A stretch of DNA of 64,000 nt from Burkholderia multivorans ATCC BAA-247 (GTDB lineage Bacteria; Pseudomonadota; Gammaproteobacteria; Burkholderiales; Burkholderiaceae): contig NZ_CP009832.1 of NCBI RefSeq assembly GCF_000959525.1, positions 2,728,001-2,792,000 of the forward strand, read 5' to 3'. Below, piece after piece: positions 1 through 9,408 of this stretch. The notes beneath the pieces were generated by a model, which saw nothing but the letters and a program-made list of their open reading frames with translations, did no database searches and had not been told where the DNA came from. The translations under genes and the position numbers were made by a program. Every line of letters starts with the position of its first letter. The stretch's first letter is position 1.

Positions 1-1
1 G

Positions 2-325
2 GCCGACGCGATCGGGCCATCGAAGGCCGCACGCGGAGCGACGCGCGCGCAGCAGGCCACGGGGGCCGAAACGCCTGTCCCGGCCATCCGCAGCGCGAAA
101 GCGCCGCAGGTCGAGAAGGCGACGAAGACGAAAAGGACGGCCAAGCCGACGAAGGTACCGGCGCCGGCACGCGCCGAAAAAAGCACAAAGCCTGCAAAAG
201 CCGCACAACCGGCAACAGCCCCCAATGCCCCGACATCCGGACCGAAGCGCCCGCCATCCGCGCGCTCCATCGCCGCCGCGCCACGCAAAACCGGCCGCAC
301 AAAACAAAACCGCGCGGCCTCGTGA
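2..325 (+). CDS. C-terminal tail of an unidentified protein (5' end outside window)
   Basis: An open frame enters from the left edge and runs 107 codons to a TGA at 323-325. The visible part is low-complexity and strongly basic, made of Ala, Lys, Pro, Arg and Thr with KPTK-, KPAK- and APRKT-like stretches. It resembles the disordered tails of histone H1-like or nucleoid-associated bacterial proteins, but no domain is visible, so no function is assigned. The stop codon sits at the tip of a hairpin that looks like the terminator (307-342). A real frame is likely because it continues to that terminator and the bias is protein-like, but the identity must come from the upstream sequence. Confidence 0.55.
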   Translation, partial: ADAIGPSKAARGATRAQQATGAETPVPAIRSAKAPQVEKATKTKRTAKPTKVPAPARAEKSTKPAKAAQPATAPNAPTSGPKRPPSARSIAAAPRKTGRTKQNRAAS

Positions 326-342
326 CGAGACTCGCGCGGTTT
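307..342. terminator. Bidirectional hairpin terminator between the upstream gene and ppa
   Basis: The arms AAACCGCGCG (307-316) and CGCGCGGTTT (333-342) are perfectly complementary, with an inner CTCG/CGAG stem. A-rich sequence lies to the left and a short T run on the right. The two genes converge here, so one hairpin can serve both. The upstream gene's TGA lies at the apex between the inner arms. Confidence 0.6.
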
Positions 343-380
343 GCCTGCACCGCGAACCGGCCGCCGGGCCGGCGCGCCGC

Positions 381-908
381 TTACTTCTTGTAGTTCGCGA
401 CGCCGTCGGTGATTTCCTTGTGCGCGGCATCGATGCCGGCCCAGCCTTCGACCTTCACCCACTTGCCCTTCTCGAGCGCCTTGTATTGCTCGAAGAAGTG
501 CTTGATCTGGTCCTTCAGGTACTCCGGCACGTCGTCGATCGACTTCAGGTTCGCCGTCATCGGGCAGACCTTGTCGTGCGGCACCGCGATCAGCTTCGCG
601 TCGACGCCCGACTCGTCCGTCATCTGCAGCATGCCGAGCGCGCGCGAACGCACGATCGAGCCGGCCAGCAGCGGGAACGGCGTGATCACCAGCACGTCGA
701 CCGGATCGCCGTCGCCCGACAGCGTCTGCGGGATGTAGCCGTAGTTCACCGGATAGCGCATGCCGGTGCCGATGAAGCGGTCGACGACGAGGAGGCCCAA
801 CTCCTTGTCCGCCTCGTACTTCACCGGATCGCTCTGCGCGGGAATCTCGATGATCACGTTGAAATCTTGCGGCAGGTCCTTGCCGGCCGGAACATGATTG
901 AAGCTCAT
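381..908 (-). CDS. ppa: Inorganic pyrophosphatase (family I)
   Basis: This is a cytoplasmic Mg-dependent enzyme that hydrolyses pyrophosphate to two phosphates and so drives biosynthetic reactions forward. The 175-residue product is the usual length for bacterial family I enzymes. The signature DGDPVDVLV starts at D66, with metal-binding D66 and D71. The conserved [12 protein letters not shown] stretch precedes it. The start is the ATG at 908, giving [18 protein letters not shown], which matches typical N-termini. The open frame extends far upstream, but that extension is the antisense of the SDR and aldehyde dehydrogenase genes and is not coding. A TATAAT box lies about 90 bp upstream. The gene appears monocistronic and converges on the upstream gene. 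Confidence 0.97.
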   Translation of the reverse strand: MSFNHVPAGKDLPQDFNVIIEIPAQSDPVKYEADKELGLLVVDRFIGTGMRYPVNYGYIPQTLSGDGDPVDVLVITPFPLLAGSIVRSRALGMLQMTDESGVDAKLIAVPHDKVCPMTANLKSIDDVPEYLKDQIKHFFEQYKALEKGKWVKVEGWAGIDAAHKEITDGVANYKK

Positions 909-993
909 GAACGCTCTCTGTTGGTCGATGGGAAGTCGGGACAGGGCCGCCGCGGCCGGTGCGCGACGCGGGCGTCCCCGCAGGGAATGCGCC

Positions 994-999
994 ATTATA
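994..999 (-). promoter_or_regulatory. -10 box for ppa
   Basis: The minus strand reads TATAAT, a perfect sigma70-type -10 element, 86 bp before the ppa ATG. No convincing -35 hexamer sits 17 bp upstream. The rest of the 909-1181 gap holds no other feature I can support. Confidence 0.45.
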
Positions 1000-1181
1000 G
1001 CCAATCGACCGGTGGCGTCCGGACGACGATCGGCCGATAATCGTTCCCGATGTCCGGCGCGCGGACACGATCCGGCGCGGCACCGCCGCGGCCGCCGCGA
1101 CACGACAGCACGACTCCGACCCACCGACCGGCCTCGCAGCCGGGCACCGGCGCCACGTGGCCCGGCACGACAGGAGCAGGC

Positions 1182-2621
1182 ATGGAAGAGGCAAAGCATT
1201 TCATCGCGGGCGAATGGACGTTGCCCGCGCAACTGGAAACGATCGCCGTCATCGATCCGTCCGACGGCCAGCCGTTCGCGACGATCGCGCGCGGCACCGC
1301 GCCGGACATCGAGCGCGCCGTCGCCGCCGCGCGCGACGCGTTCGCCGGTGCGTGGGGCGCCGCGAGCGCGGCCGAGCGTGGCCGCGTGCTGATGCGGCTT
1401 TCGATGCGCGTCGCCGATCATCTCGACGAACTGGCCGCGATCGAGGCGCGCGACACCGGCAAGCCGCTCAAGCAGGCACGCGCCGACGCAGCCGCGCTCG
1501 CGCGCTACTTCGAGTTCTACGCGGGCGCCGCCGACAAGCTGCACGGCGAAACGCTGCCCTATCAGGCCGGCTACACGGTGCTGACCGTACGCGAGCCGCA
1601 CGGCGTGACGGGCCACATCGTGCCGTGGAACTATCCGATGCAGATCTTCGGGCGCAGCGTCGGCGCGGCGCTCGCGGCCGGCAACGCGTGCGTCGTGAAG
1701 CCGGCCGAGGACGCCTGCCTGTCGCTGCTGCGCATCGCGCAGCTCGCGGCCGAAGCCGGGCTGCCGGCCGGCGCGCTGAACATCGTCACCGGTTACGGCC
1801 ACGAGGCGGGTGCCGCGCTCGCGCGTCATCCGGGCATCGACCACATTTCGTTTACCGGCTCGCCGGCAACCGGCAAGCTCGTCGCGCAGATGGCCGCCGA
1901 GAACCACGTGCCCGTCACGCTCGAGCTCGGCGGCAAGTCGCCGCAGATCGTGTTCGCCGATGCCGACCTCGACGCGGCGCTGCCCGTGCTCGTGTCGGCG
2001 ATCGTGCAGAACGGCGGCCAGACCTGTTCGGCGGGCAGCCGCGTGCTGATCGAGCGCGCTGTCTACGAGCCGCTCGTCGAACGGCTCGCGACCGCATTCA
2101 ACGGGCTGCGCGTCGGCCCGAGCCGCGCCGATCTCGACTGCGGCCCGCTGATCAACGCGAAGCAGCAGCAGCGCGTGTGGGACTTCCTGTCCGATGCGCA
2201 GCATGACGGCATTCCGATGGCCGCGCACGGGCAGGTCGTCGCGGACGCGCCGGAAACCGGCTTCTACCAGGCGCCCGCGCTGCTGCGCGACGTGCCGCCG
2301 TCGCATCGCCTCGCGCAGGAGGAAGTGTTCGGGCCCGTGCTCGCCGCGATGCGCTTCGCCGACGAAGACGAAGCGCTCGCGCTCGCCAACGGCACGCCGT
2401 ACGGGCTCGTGGCCGGCATCTGGACGCGCGACGGCGCGCGTCAGATGCGGCTCGCGCGGCGCGTGCGCGCGGGCCAGGTGTTCATCAACAACTACGGCGC
2501 CGGCGGCGGCGTCGAACTGCCGTTCGGCGGCACCGGGCATTCGGGTCACGGTCGCGAAAAGGGCTTCGAGGCGCTGTACGGCTTCACCGCGCTGAAGACG
2601 ATCGCGATCCGGCACGGCTGA
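1182..2621 (+). CDS. NAD(P)-dependent aldehyde dehydrogenase
   Basis: This is a 479-residue member of the aldehyde dehydrogenase superfamily, which oxidises an aldehyde to its acid with NAD(P). The Rossmann region contains the PWNYP motif. The catalytic glutamate is E248 in LELGGKSPQ and the catalytic cysteine is C282 in GGQTCSAG. The C-terminal FGPV and PFGG motifs are present. Length and motifs resemble betaine- or gamma-aminobutyraldehyde-type enzymes, but the substrate cannot be read from sequence. The start is the ATG at 1182 behind a CAGGAGCAGGC ribosome binding site. The longer upstream frame lacks family similarity. It is the first gene of a same-strand set with an SDR and an MFS transporter, which suggests catabolism of an imported compound. 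Confidence 0.93.
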   Translation: MEEAKHFIAGEWTLPAQLETIAVIDPSDGQPFATIARGTAPDIERAVAAARDAFAGAWGAASAAERGRVLMRLSMRVADHLDELAAIEARDTGKPLKQARADAAALARYFEFYAGAADKLHGETLPYQAGYTVLTVREPHGVTGHIVPWNYPMQIFGRSVGAALAAGNACVVKPAEDACLSLLRIAQLAAEAGLPAGALNIVTGYGHEAGAALARHPGIDHISFTGSPATGKLVAQMAAENHVPVTLELGGKSPQIVFADADLDAALPVLVSAIVQNGGQTCSAGSRVLIERAVYEPLVERLATAFNGLRVGPSRADLDCGPLINAKQQQRVWDFLSDAQHDGIPMAAHGQVVADAPETGFYQAPALLRDVPPSHRLAQEEVFGPVLAAMRFADEDEALALANGTPYGLVAGIWTRDGARQMRLARRVRAGQVFINNYGAGGGVELPFGGTGHSGHGREKGFEALYGFTALKTIAIRHG

Positions 2622-2727
2622 GCGGCCACGCGGGCGGCGGCGCGCGCATCCGTGCATGCCGGCCGCGGTGCAGCGCATCGGCTGCGCAGCAATACGACGA
2701 CAACGAATCGAATACAGGAGACAGACC

Positions 2728-3486
2728 ATGCGGTTGAGCGGCAAGACGGCGATCGTCACGGGCGGCGGCTCGGGCTTCGGCGAAGGCATCGCGAAGACGT
2801 ATGCGCGCGAAGGCGCGAACGTCGTCGTCAACGATCTGAACGGCGCGGCGGCCGAGCGTGTCGCGAGCGAGATCGCGCTCGCGGGCGGCAAGGCGATCGC
2901 GGTCGCGGGCGACGTGTCGCAAAGCGACGACTGGCGCGCGCTACTGCAGGCGGCGCTCGACGATTTCCACGCGGTGCAGATCGTCGTGAACAACGCGGGC
3001 ACCACGCATCGCAACAAGCCCGTGCTCGACGTGACCGAAGCCGAGTTCGACCGCGTGTACGCGGTGAACATGAAGAGCCTGTTCTGGAGCGTGCAGACCT
3101 TCGTGCCGTATTTCCGCACGCAGGGCGGCGGCGTGTTCGTCAACGTCGCCTCGACGGCCGGCGTGCGGCCGCGCCCGGGCCTCGTCTGGTACAACAGCAC
3201 GAAAGGCGCGATGATCACCGCGAGCAAGTCGCTCGCGGCCGAGCTCGGCGCCGATCGCATCCGCGTGAACTGCATCAACCCGGTACTCGGCGAGACCGCG
3301 CTCATGACCGAGTTCATGGGCTGCGAAGACACGCCCGAGAATCGCCGCCGCTTCCTCGCGACGATTCCGCTCGGCCGCTTCTCGACGCCGCAGGACATCG
3401 CGAACGCGGCGCTCTATCTCGCGTCCGACGAAGCCGAATTCATCACGGGCGTCTGCCTCGAAGTCGACGGCGGCCGCTGCATCTAG
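2728..3486 (+). CDS. Short-chain dehydrogenase/reductase (glucose 1-dehydrogenase-like SDR)
   Basis: This is a 252-residue classical SDR. The cofactor motif TGGGSGFG is at residues 11-18, NNAG at 88-91, and the catalytic S142-Y155-K159 triad is intact (ASTAG, YNSTK). The C-terminal region ends in the usual [13 protein letters not shown] block. Such enzymes interconvert alcohols and ketones with NAD(P)H; the substrate is not predictable. The start is the ATG at 2728, eight bases after a CAGGAG ribosome binding site, and upstream in-frame codons do not align with the family. It lies 106 bp after the aldehyde dehydrogenase and 117 bp before an MFS gene on the same strand, so the three probably form a catabolic operon. 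Confidence 0.92.
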   Translation: MRLSGKTAIVTGGGSGFGEGIAKTYAREGANVVVNDLNGAAAERVASEIALAGGKAIAVAGDVSQSDDWRALLQAALDDFHAVQIVVNNAGTTHRNKPVLDVTEAEFDRVYAVNMKSLFWSVQTFVPYFRTQGGGVFVNVASTAGVRPRPGLVWYNSTKGAMITASKSLAAELGADRIRVNCINPVLGETALMTEFMGCEDTPENRRRFLATIPLGRFSTPQDIANAALYLASDEAEFITGVCLEVDGGRCI

Positions 3487-3603
3487 CGTCCGCTGCTGCC
3501 GGACCCGGCGCGCGAGCGCCGGCATCGCTGCACCGCAATGCCTAGCACGACAACCGGCGCCGCACCCGTGCGCTGCCGGCTCACGACAAGGACAGGAGAC
3601 AAC

Positions 3604-4908
3604 ATGGCAACATCGACGCAGTCGCTGCCGGGCTCGTCCGGCGCATTCGAGGAAGCAACCTACCGGAAGGTATCGTGGCGGCTCACGCCGCTGCTGCTGC
3701 TCTGCTACGTGGTCGCGTATCTCGACCGCGTCAACGTCGGCTTCGCGAAGCTGCAGATGGCGAGCGACCTGAATCTCAGCGATACCGTATACGGGCTCGG
3801 CGCGGGTATCTTCTTCTTCGGCTACTTCCTGTTCGAGGTGCCGAGCAACATCATCCTGCACAAGGTGGGCGCGCGCGTCTGGATCGCGCGGATCATGGCG
3901 ACGTGGGGCGTGATCTCGATCCTCACGATGTTCGTGACGACGCCCGCGATGTTCTACGTGATGCGCTTTCTGCTCGGCGTCGCGGAAGCGGGCTTCTTTC
4001 CCGGCGTGATCCTGTACCTGACCTACTGGTATCCCGCGCACCGGCGCGGCCGCATGACGACGTTCTTCATGACGGCCGTCGCGCTGTCGGGCGTGATCGG
4101 CGGCCCGATCTCGGGCTTCATCCTGAAGGCGTTCGACGGCATCAGCGGCTGGCACGGCTGGCAGTGGCTGTTCCTGCTCGAAGGTATTCCGTCGGTGCTC
4201 GCCGGCGTGCTCGTGTTCTTCGCGCTCGACGACCGGATCGCGAAAGCGACGTGGCTCACCGACGAGGAAAAGGCGCTGCTCGCGCGCAACGTCGACGCGG
4301 AGGAAGCGACGAAGGAAGACCTGCCGCTCGGCGCGGTGATGGCGAGCCCGCGCGTATGGCTGATGGCGCTGATCTACTTCTCGTTCGTGATGGGGCTGTA
4401 CGGCGTCGGCTTCTGGCTGCCGACCATCATCAAGGCGACCGGCGTGACCGACACGCTCGCGATCGGCCTGCTGTCGGCCGTGCCGTATGCGGTCGCGGTC
4501 GTCGCGATGATCCTGATCGCGCGCAGCGCGGACAAGCATCGCGAACGGCGCTGGCACCTCGCGATTCCGGCCGCGCTCGGCGCTGTCGGCCTCGTGCTGT
4601 CGGTCGTGTGGGCACACGAGACGGCGCTCGCGATGCTCGGCCTCACGCTCGCGACGATCGGCATCCTGACGACGCTGCCGCTGTTCTGGAGCCTGCCGAC
4701 CGCGTTCCTCGGCGGCGCGGCCGCCGCTGCGGGCATCGCGATGATCAACTCGATCGGCAACCTCGCGGGCTTCCTGAGCCCCTATCTGATGGGCTGGCTC
4801 AAGCAGGCGACCGGCGCGAACGACGCGGGCATGTACATGCTGGCCGGCTTCCTCGTGCTCGGCGGCCTGCTCGCGCTGTCGGTGCCGAAGCGGCTCGTCG
4901 ATAAATGA
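3604..4908 (+). CDS. MFS transporter, ACS (anion:cation symporter) family
   Basis: This is a 434-residue inner-membrane protein with about twelve hydrophobic segments. The early motif YLDRVNVGFAKLQM is typical of the anion:cation symporter branch of the major facilitator superfamily, which imports organic acids such as galactonate, tartrate or phthalate with protons. The start is the ATG at 3604 after GGACAGGAGACA. An upstream in-frame ATG at 3538 has no comparable ribosome binding site and would add a non-hydrophobic leader. The gene follows the aldehyde dehydrogenase and SDR genes and is closed by a strong terminator, so the set looks like uptake plus oxidation of one carboxylate or sugar-acid substrate (inference). 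Confidence 0.9.
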   Translation: MATSTQSLPGSSGAFEEATYRKVSWRLTPLLLLCYVVAYLDRVNVGFAKLQMASDLNLSDTVYGLGAGIFFFGYFLFEVPSNIILHKVGARVWIARIMATWGVISILTMFVTTPAMFYVMRFLLGVAEAGFFPGVILYLTYWYPAHRRGRMTTFFMTAVALSGVIGGPISGFILKAFDGISGWHGWQWLFLLEGIPSVLAGVLVFFALDDRIAKATWLTDEEKALLARNVDAEEATKEDLPLGAVMASPRVWLMALIYFSFVMGLYGVGFWLPTIIKATGVTDTLAIGLLSAVPYAVAVVAMILIARSADKHRERRWHLAIPAALGAVGLVLSVVWAHETALAMLGLTLATIGILTTLPLFWSLPTAFLGGAAAAAGIAMINSIGNLAGFLSPYLMGWLKQATGANDAGMYMLAGFLVLGGLLALSVPKRLVDK

Positions 4909-4961
4909 TGCCGGTGTACCGCAGCCGCGACTAAGCGGCCTGGCCGCGCGCGACCGACAAG

Positions 4962-5005
4962 AAAAATGCCCCGAAAGCCGTCAGGCGTCCGGGGCATCGT
5001 TTTTT
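4962..5005. terminator. Bidirectional intrinsic terminator (MFS gene / hemY)
   Basis: The arms ATGCCCCG (4966-4973) and CGGGGCAT (4990-4997) are preceded by AAAAA and followed by CGTTTTTT. Both neighbouring genes point toward it, so it can end both transcripts. Confidence 0.8.
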
Positions 5006-5038
5006 GCTGCGCGTGCCACAAGCGGCAAACGCCGCGCG

Positions 5039-6226
5039 TCACACCACGGTGATCGCGAGCGCGCTTTCGCGGTAGTGCTTCGCGGCCTTGTCGGTTTCGC
5101 CGAGATGCTCGAACAGCCGCGCGAGCGCGCGGTGCGCGCGCACCTTCAGCGCCTCGTTGTCGGCGAGCTTCAGCGCCGCCTCGAGGAACGACTGCGCCTT
5201 GCCCCACAGCTGCTGCTGCTGGCAGAGGCGGCCGAGCGCGAACAGCAGGTCCGCATCCTCCGGATGATCCTTCTTCCACCCTTCGGCCTTCTGGATCAGC
5301 GGCAGCGCATCGGCGCCGGCCGTGTCCGGATAGCGGCGCAGCAGACGCGCGTCCCAGTTGTGCGCGAGCGCATCCTCGACGATGCGGCGCGCTTCGGTAC
5401 GGCGCTCGAGCGCGACCAGCAGCTCGGCCGCGAGATCGGCGAGGCGCGGCGACTGCCGCTCGGCCGGCGACAGCGACTGCCAGATCTCGAGCAGCGCATC
5501 CGCATCGTGACGGCGTTCGCGCAGCAGATTCTCGGCGGCCTGCTGCCGCAGCCGCACGGCCGCCGCCGGATGCAGCGCCTCGCGCTTCTCGAGCGCCTTC
5601 GCGAGCTTCAGCACTTCCGCCCAGTTCTTCAGCTGCTGCTGCGCGCGCAGCGCGACCTGCTGCGCATGAATGCGCTTGCCGCCCGCCTGCAGATCGGCGA
5701 GCGCGGCGAGCGCGCCGTCGGCATCGCGCGCGTCCGCACGCATGTCGGCCGTCGCGAGCAGCCGCGCGTCCTGCCATTCGGGCGCGTCGACCTTCGACAG
5801 CCACTCGTCGCGGCGCGTGTACTCGTGCATCCGATGCGCGGCGGTGGCCGCGACGAGGCTCGCCGCGCCCTGGTTCGCGTCGACGGCGAGCGCTTCGCGC
5901 GCGGCCTTCTCCGCACGCGAGAAACGGCCTGCGTACAGGTTCGCGATCGCATCGCGCAGCGATGCCTGGGCCTTCTCGTTGCGCGTACGCGCGCGATAGG
6001 CGGCGACCCGCTGCGGCATCCGCCAGATGTTGCGCACGATGCGCAGCAACGCATACACGACGATGAACAGCACGACGACGGATATCACGAACAGGTTCAG
6101 CGACACGTCGACGCGATACGGCGGATAGACGATCAGCACCTGCCCGGCGTCGAAACGCCCGACGGTGGCGAGCGCGACGGCGATCGCGAACAGGACCGCG
6201 AGCCAGACGATTCCTCGAAGCGTCAT
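5039..6226 (-). CDS. hemY: HemY-like heme biosynthesis-associated TPR membrane protein
   Basis: This 395-residue protein matches the HemY N-terminal family. It is not the protoporphyrinogen oxidase that is also called HemY in Gram-positive bacteria. Two hydrophobic helices lie at about residues 5-25 and 41-62, followed by a long alpha-helical tetratricopeptide-like domain rich in Ala, Leu and Arg. The family is linked to the tetrapyrrole pathway mainly by conserved position after hemC-hemD-hemX, and its exact role is unsettled. The start is the ATG at 6226, two bases after the stop of hemDX, so translation is probably coupled. It is the last gene of the hem operon, and the terminator at 4962-5005 follows. 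Confidence 0.9.
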   Translation of the reverse strand: MTLRGIVWLAVLFAIAVALATVGRFDAGQVLIVYPPYRVDVSLNLFVISVVVLFIVVYALLRIVRNIWRMPQRVAAYRARTRNEKAQASLRDAIANLYAGRFSRAEKAAREALAVDANQGAASLVAATAAHRMHEYTRRDEWLSKVDAPEWQDARLLATADMRADARDADGALAALADLQAGGKRIHAQQVALRAQQQLKNWAEVLKLAKALEKREALHPAAAVRLRQQAAENLLRERRHDADALLEIWQSLSPAERQSPRLADLAAELLVALERRTEARRIVEDALAHNWDARLLRRYPDTAGADALPLIQKAEGWKKDHPEDADLLFALGRLCQQQQLWGKAQSFLEAALKLADNEALKVRAHRALARLFEHLGETDKAAKHYRESALAITVV

Positions 6227-6228
6227 CG

Positions 6229-8199
6229 TTACCCCCGGCTCTTGAACTGCTGAACGGCGTTCAGGCTCGTGTTCAGGTTCGGCACCGCGACCGTCAGCGA
6301 CGCGCCGTCGACCTGCTTGAGCAGATCCTCGACCGTCTGCGTGTCCTTCGACGCCTGATCGAAATACTTGCCGACCGACGCCTGCGCGGCGTGCAGGTCG
6401 GCCTTCATCGCGCTCTCGTTGCGCGCGAGCAGCGACAGCCGCGCGGCGAGCAGCCGCAGCTTCACGTTCTCGCGCACGAAGTAGCCCTGGTCGGGCGACG
6501 CGAGCATCGCGTCCGCGTTGTCGATCCGGCGCACCTGCACGAGGCCCTTCAGCTGCTGCGTCAGACCCGACGAGAAGTCGTGCCACCACGTCTTCCAGCG
6601 CGGTTCGCCTGCGGCGGCGGCTGATGCCGTGTCGGCAGGCGCGGCCTTCGGCGCCGCGTGCGGCACGATCGCCTCGCCGGACAGCGGCAGCGCGTCGATC
6701 CGCGCGATCGCGTCGTCGAGCTTGATCGCGAGCCCGGTCAGATCGGCCGACGGTGCGGCCTTCAGCTTCTCGATGTCCTGCGCGAGCGCCTTGCGCACCG
6801 TCACGGCCTGCGCGCTCTGCGACGTCGCGAGCCGCGCATCGGCATTCTGCAGCGCAATCAGCGCGAGCTGCGTATTGCCGGTCAGCTGCAGCTGCTGGCT
6901 CGCGCTCGACAGCATCTGATCGACTTCCTCGAGCATCCACGCATCGCGGTTGCGCGACAGATCCTGGTACTGCTGCTGCAGCGCCTGCTGCGCGCTTTGC
7001 GCATCGGCGAGCTTGCCGTCGAGCTGCGCGAGCTGCGTGTCGACCTGATGCGTGCTCGCGAGCGCCTGCTCGGTCTTCGTGCGCGTCTCGGCGACCTGCG
7101 CGTCGAGCGTCTTCTGGCGTGCGACGAGCGCATCGTCGAGCCGGTCGATCTTGCGGTTCAGCGCGTAGCCGCCGACACCCGCCGCGCAGCCGAGCACGAC
7201 GACGACGAACCACAGCACCGCACTGCCGCCGCGGCGCGCGGGCGGTTCGGACGCGGTATACGAAGGTTGCGACGGCGGCGCGGAAGCGGCGGCCGGCTGG
7301 GAAGCGACGCTTTTGGAATCGTTGGTATCTGTCATGCGTTTAGTCACCGGTGCGGCTGTCGCCGGTTGGACGGCCTCGTCGGCCATCGTTCGAAACGCGC
7401 GGACGATGCGCTCATCGCCCGCGCCGGTCAGCGTAATCCTATCAAAACCCAATGCGCGCGCGGTCTGCTCGATCCGCGGATGCGGCGTCACGAGCGGCGC
7501 GTGCTTCAGCGCTTCGATCTCGGTGTCGTTCAGATGCGCGCGCGCGAGTTCGTGCAGGTTGCGCACGCCCTCCGAACTCGTGACGAGCCACGCGTGCGGC
7601 TCGCCGCCGAGCAGCGCATGCACGCGCTCCCACGTGCCGATGCGCGGCTCGGGCACGACGCGCCGGTAGGCGGCGACCAGCGTCACGTCGGCGCCCGCTT
7701 CCCGCAGTCGATCGGCGAGCCATTCGCGGCCGCCGTCGCCGCGCACGATCAGCACGCCCTTGCCGGCGAGCGCCGAGGCGCCGCCGAACGCGGCCTCGAT
7801 GCTCGCGAACAATCCTTCGGAATCGTAGTGCGGTGCGCTGCCGTCGCTGCCCGGCTGCGGCGCGATCACGCGATACGCGGGCGGCGCGATGCCGTGACGC
7901 TCGAGCGCGGCGACGCTGCCGGGGCCGACCACGCCGACCGGCAGAGCGTTCGGCCAGATCGCGCCGTACTGCGCGAGTGCACGATCGATCGCGTTCGGCG
8001 ACACGAAGATCACGAGCGCATAGTCGGCCAGCGCGGCGAACGCGGCCGCGAGCGGCGCCGGATCGTCGACCGGCGCGATGTCGATCAGCGGAAATTCGAG
8101 CACGTCGCAACCGGCGTCGGCCAGTTGCGCGGCGAGCCCGGCCGACTGGCCGTCGGGGCGCGTGAGAACGGCGGTGAATGCGCGCGCGCCGCCCGCCAT
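6229..8199 (-). CDS. Fused uroporphyrinogen-III synthase HemD / membrane protein HemX
   Basis: This is a 656-residue two-part protein. Residues 1 to about 270 are a uroporphyrinogen-III synthase domain, which cyclises hydroxymethylbilane with inversion of ring D; it begins FTAVLTRPDGQS and contains IFVSPNAID and LVTSSEGV. A Pro/Ala/Ser-rich linker follows, then one transmembrane helix at about 326-348. The rest is a long Gln/Ala-rich coiled coil and a HemX domain (WWHDFSSGLTQQLKGLVQVR). HemD is probably cytoplasmic and HemX periplasmic. The frame is continuous across the junction, and M289 (MTDTNDSK) could serve as a secondary HemX start. The ATG at 8199 overlaps the hemC stop by one base (TGATG). 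The fusion is known in Burkholderia. Confidence 0.93.
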   Translation of the reverse strand: MAGGARAFTAVLTRPDGQSAGLAAQLADAGCDVLEFPLIDIAPVDDPAPLAAAFAALADYALVIFVSPNAIDRALAQYGAIWPNALPVGVVGPGSVAALERHGIAPPAYRVIAPQPGSDGSAPHYDSEGLFASIEAAFGGASALAGKGVLIVRGDGGREWLADRLREAGADVTLVAAYRRVVPEPRIGTWERVHALLGGEPHAWLVTSSEGVRNLHELARAHLNDTEIEALKHAPLVTPHPRIEQTARALGFDRITLTGAGDERIVRAFRTMADEAVQPATAAPVTKRMTDTNDSKSVASQPAAASAPPSQPSYTASEPPARRGGSAVLWFVVVVLGCAAGVGGYALNRKIDRLDDALVARQKTLDAQVAETRTKTEQALASTHQVDTQLAQLDGKLADAQSAQQALQQQYQDLSRNRDAWMLEEVDQMLSSASQQLQLTGNTQLALIALQNADARLATSQSAQAVTVRKALAQDIEKLKAAPSADLTGLAIKLDDAIARIDALPLSGEAIVPHAAPKAAPADTASAAAAGEPRWKTWWHDFSSGLTQQLKGLVQVRRIDNADAMLASPDQGYFVRENVKLRLLAARLSLLARNESAMKADLHAAQASVGKYFDQASKDTQTVEDLLKQVDGASLTVAVPNLNTSLNAVQQFKSRG

Positions 8200-9200
8200 C
8201 AGGCCTCGCCCTTGCCGGCCTGCGAGCCGGCGAGCAGTGCGCGGACGATCTCGAGCGCGCCCTGCGCCTCGAGTTCGTCGGAAACCGCGCGGCCGAGCGC
8301 GAGCGCATCGGCGACCGTCACGACGGACGCGCACTCCTCGGCCGTCAGCACGCGTGAGCCGTCGATCGTCGACACGCGGCCCGTCAGATAGAGCTCCCCG
8401 GCCCGCCACACGGCATGCGCGGCGAGCGGCACCTCGCAGCTGCCGCCGAGCGCGCGCGACACCATCCGCTCGGCCTCGACGGCGAGCGCCGTCTGCGCGT
8501 CGTGCAGCGGTTCGAGCCACGCGGCGACGTCCGCGCGGTGTGCGGCGATCTCGATGCCGAGCGCGCCCTGACCGGCTGCGGGCGGGCTGTCCTCGACGTC
8601 GAGCAGCGCGCGAATCCGCGCCTCCAGACCGAGCCGCTTCAGGCCCGCGGCGGCGAGAATGATCGCGGCGTAATCGCCGCGATCGAGCTTCGACAGCCGC
8701 GTATCGAGATTGCCGCGCAGCGGCAGCACCTGCAGGTGCGGATAACGCGCGCGCAGCATCGCTTCGCGGCGCAGGCTCGACGTGCCGACGACCGCGCCGG
8801 CCGGCAGCGCGTCGAGCGACGCGTAGTCGTTCGACACGAACGCGTCGCGCGGATCCTCGCGCTGCATGATCGCGGCGAGCGCGAAGCCGTCCGGCAGCAT
8901 CATCGGCACGTCCTTCAGCGAGTGCACGGCGAGATCCGCGCGGCCGTCGGCGAGCGCGCTCTCGAGTTCCTTGACGAACAGTCCCTTGCCGCCGACCTTC
9001 GACAGCGTGCGATCGAGAATCTGATCGCCGCGCGTCGTCATCCCGAGGATTTTCACGTCACAAGCTGGATATAATTTGCGCAGCGCATCACGCACATGTT
9101 CGGCTTGCCACATCGCCAGGCGGCTTTCGCGCGAAGCGATCGTCAGCGTCGCCGGGGGCTGTGCCGGTCGCGGCCCGGCCGCGAGAATCTCGGAATTCAT
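8199..9200 (-). CDS. hemC: Hydroxymethylbilane synthase (porphobilinogen deaminase)
   Basis: This is a 333-residue cytoplasmic enzyme that joins four porphobilinogen units into hydroxymethylbilane, early in heme, siroheme and cobalamin synthesis. The N-terminal [15 protein letters not shown] is a family hallmark. C255 in [12 protein letters not shown] is the expected dipyrromethane-cofactor attachment residue. The VHSLKDVP and GTSSLRR motifs are also intact. The start at 9200 gives MNSEILAAG, a slightly long leader before the conserved strand. It is the first gene of hemC-hemDX-hemY and diverges from ppc across about 200 bp. Confidence 0.96.
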   Translation of the reverse strand: MNSEILAAGPRPAQPPATLTIASRESRLAMWQAEHVRDALRKLYPACDVKILGMTTRGDQILDRTLSKVGGKGLFVKELESALADGRADLAVHSLKDVPMMLPDGFALAAIMQREDPRDAFVSNDYASLDALPAGAVVGTSSLRREAMLRARYPHLQVLPLRGNLDTRLSKLDRGDYAAIILAAAGLKRLGLEARIRALLDVEDSPPAAGQGALGIEIAAHRADVAAWLEPLHDAQTALAVEAERMVSRALGGSCEVPLAAHAVWRAGELYLTGRVSTIDGSRVLTAEECASVVTVADALALGRAVSDELEAQGALEIVRALLAGSQAGKGEA

Positions 9201-9349
9201 TGCAGGAACATCGAAGGACGGGATTGAAGATCGAACAATGGTAGCACGCACGCTTCGGCCCGCCCGGGCCGGGCGCCCGCGGCCGCCGCGCCCTCGCGCG
9301 GCCTGCGGCGCGGATGCGCGGATGCGCCGTACGTAGCTGGTTGCTTGAC

Positions 9350-9376
9350 CGCAGTTCCCGCAGTTTCCGCAGTTCC
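9350..9376 (+). repeat. Three-copy 9-bp tandem repeat upstream of ppc
   Basis: Three head-to-tail units, CGCAGTTCC, CGCAGTTTC and CGCAGTTCC, lie between a TTGACC hexamer (9345-9350) and the ppc ribosome binding site. Repeat spacing is just under one helical turn. The role is unknown; it could be a regulatory site or simple slippage. Confidence 0.6.
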
Positions 9377-9408
9377 TTTTGACTCGAGCTTTCCCAAGGA
9401 AACCCATC

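Noticed and set aside
381-3398. 1005-codon open frame on the minus strand
   Set aside because: Only the last 175 codons are ppa; the rest is antisense to the SDR and aldehyde dehydrogenase genes and reflects high GC.
9068-9073. TATAAT inside hemC on the plus strand as a ppc promoter
   Set aside because: It is about 340 bp from ppc, lies within coding sequence, and has no -35 at correct spacing.
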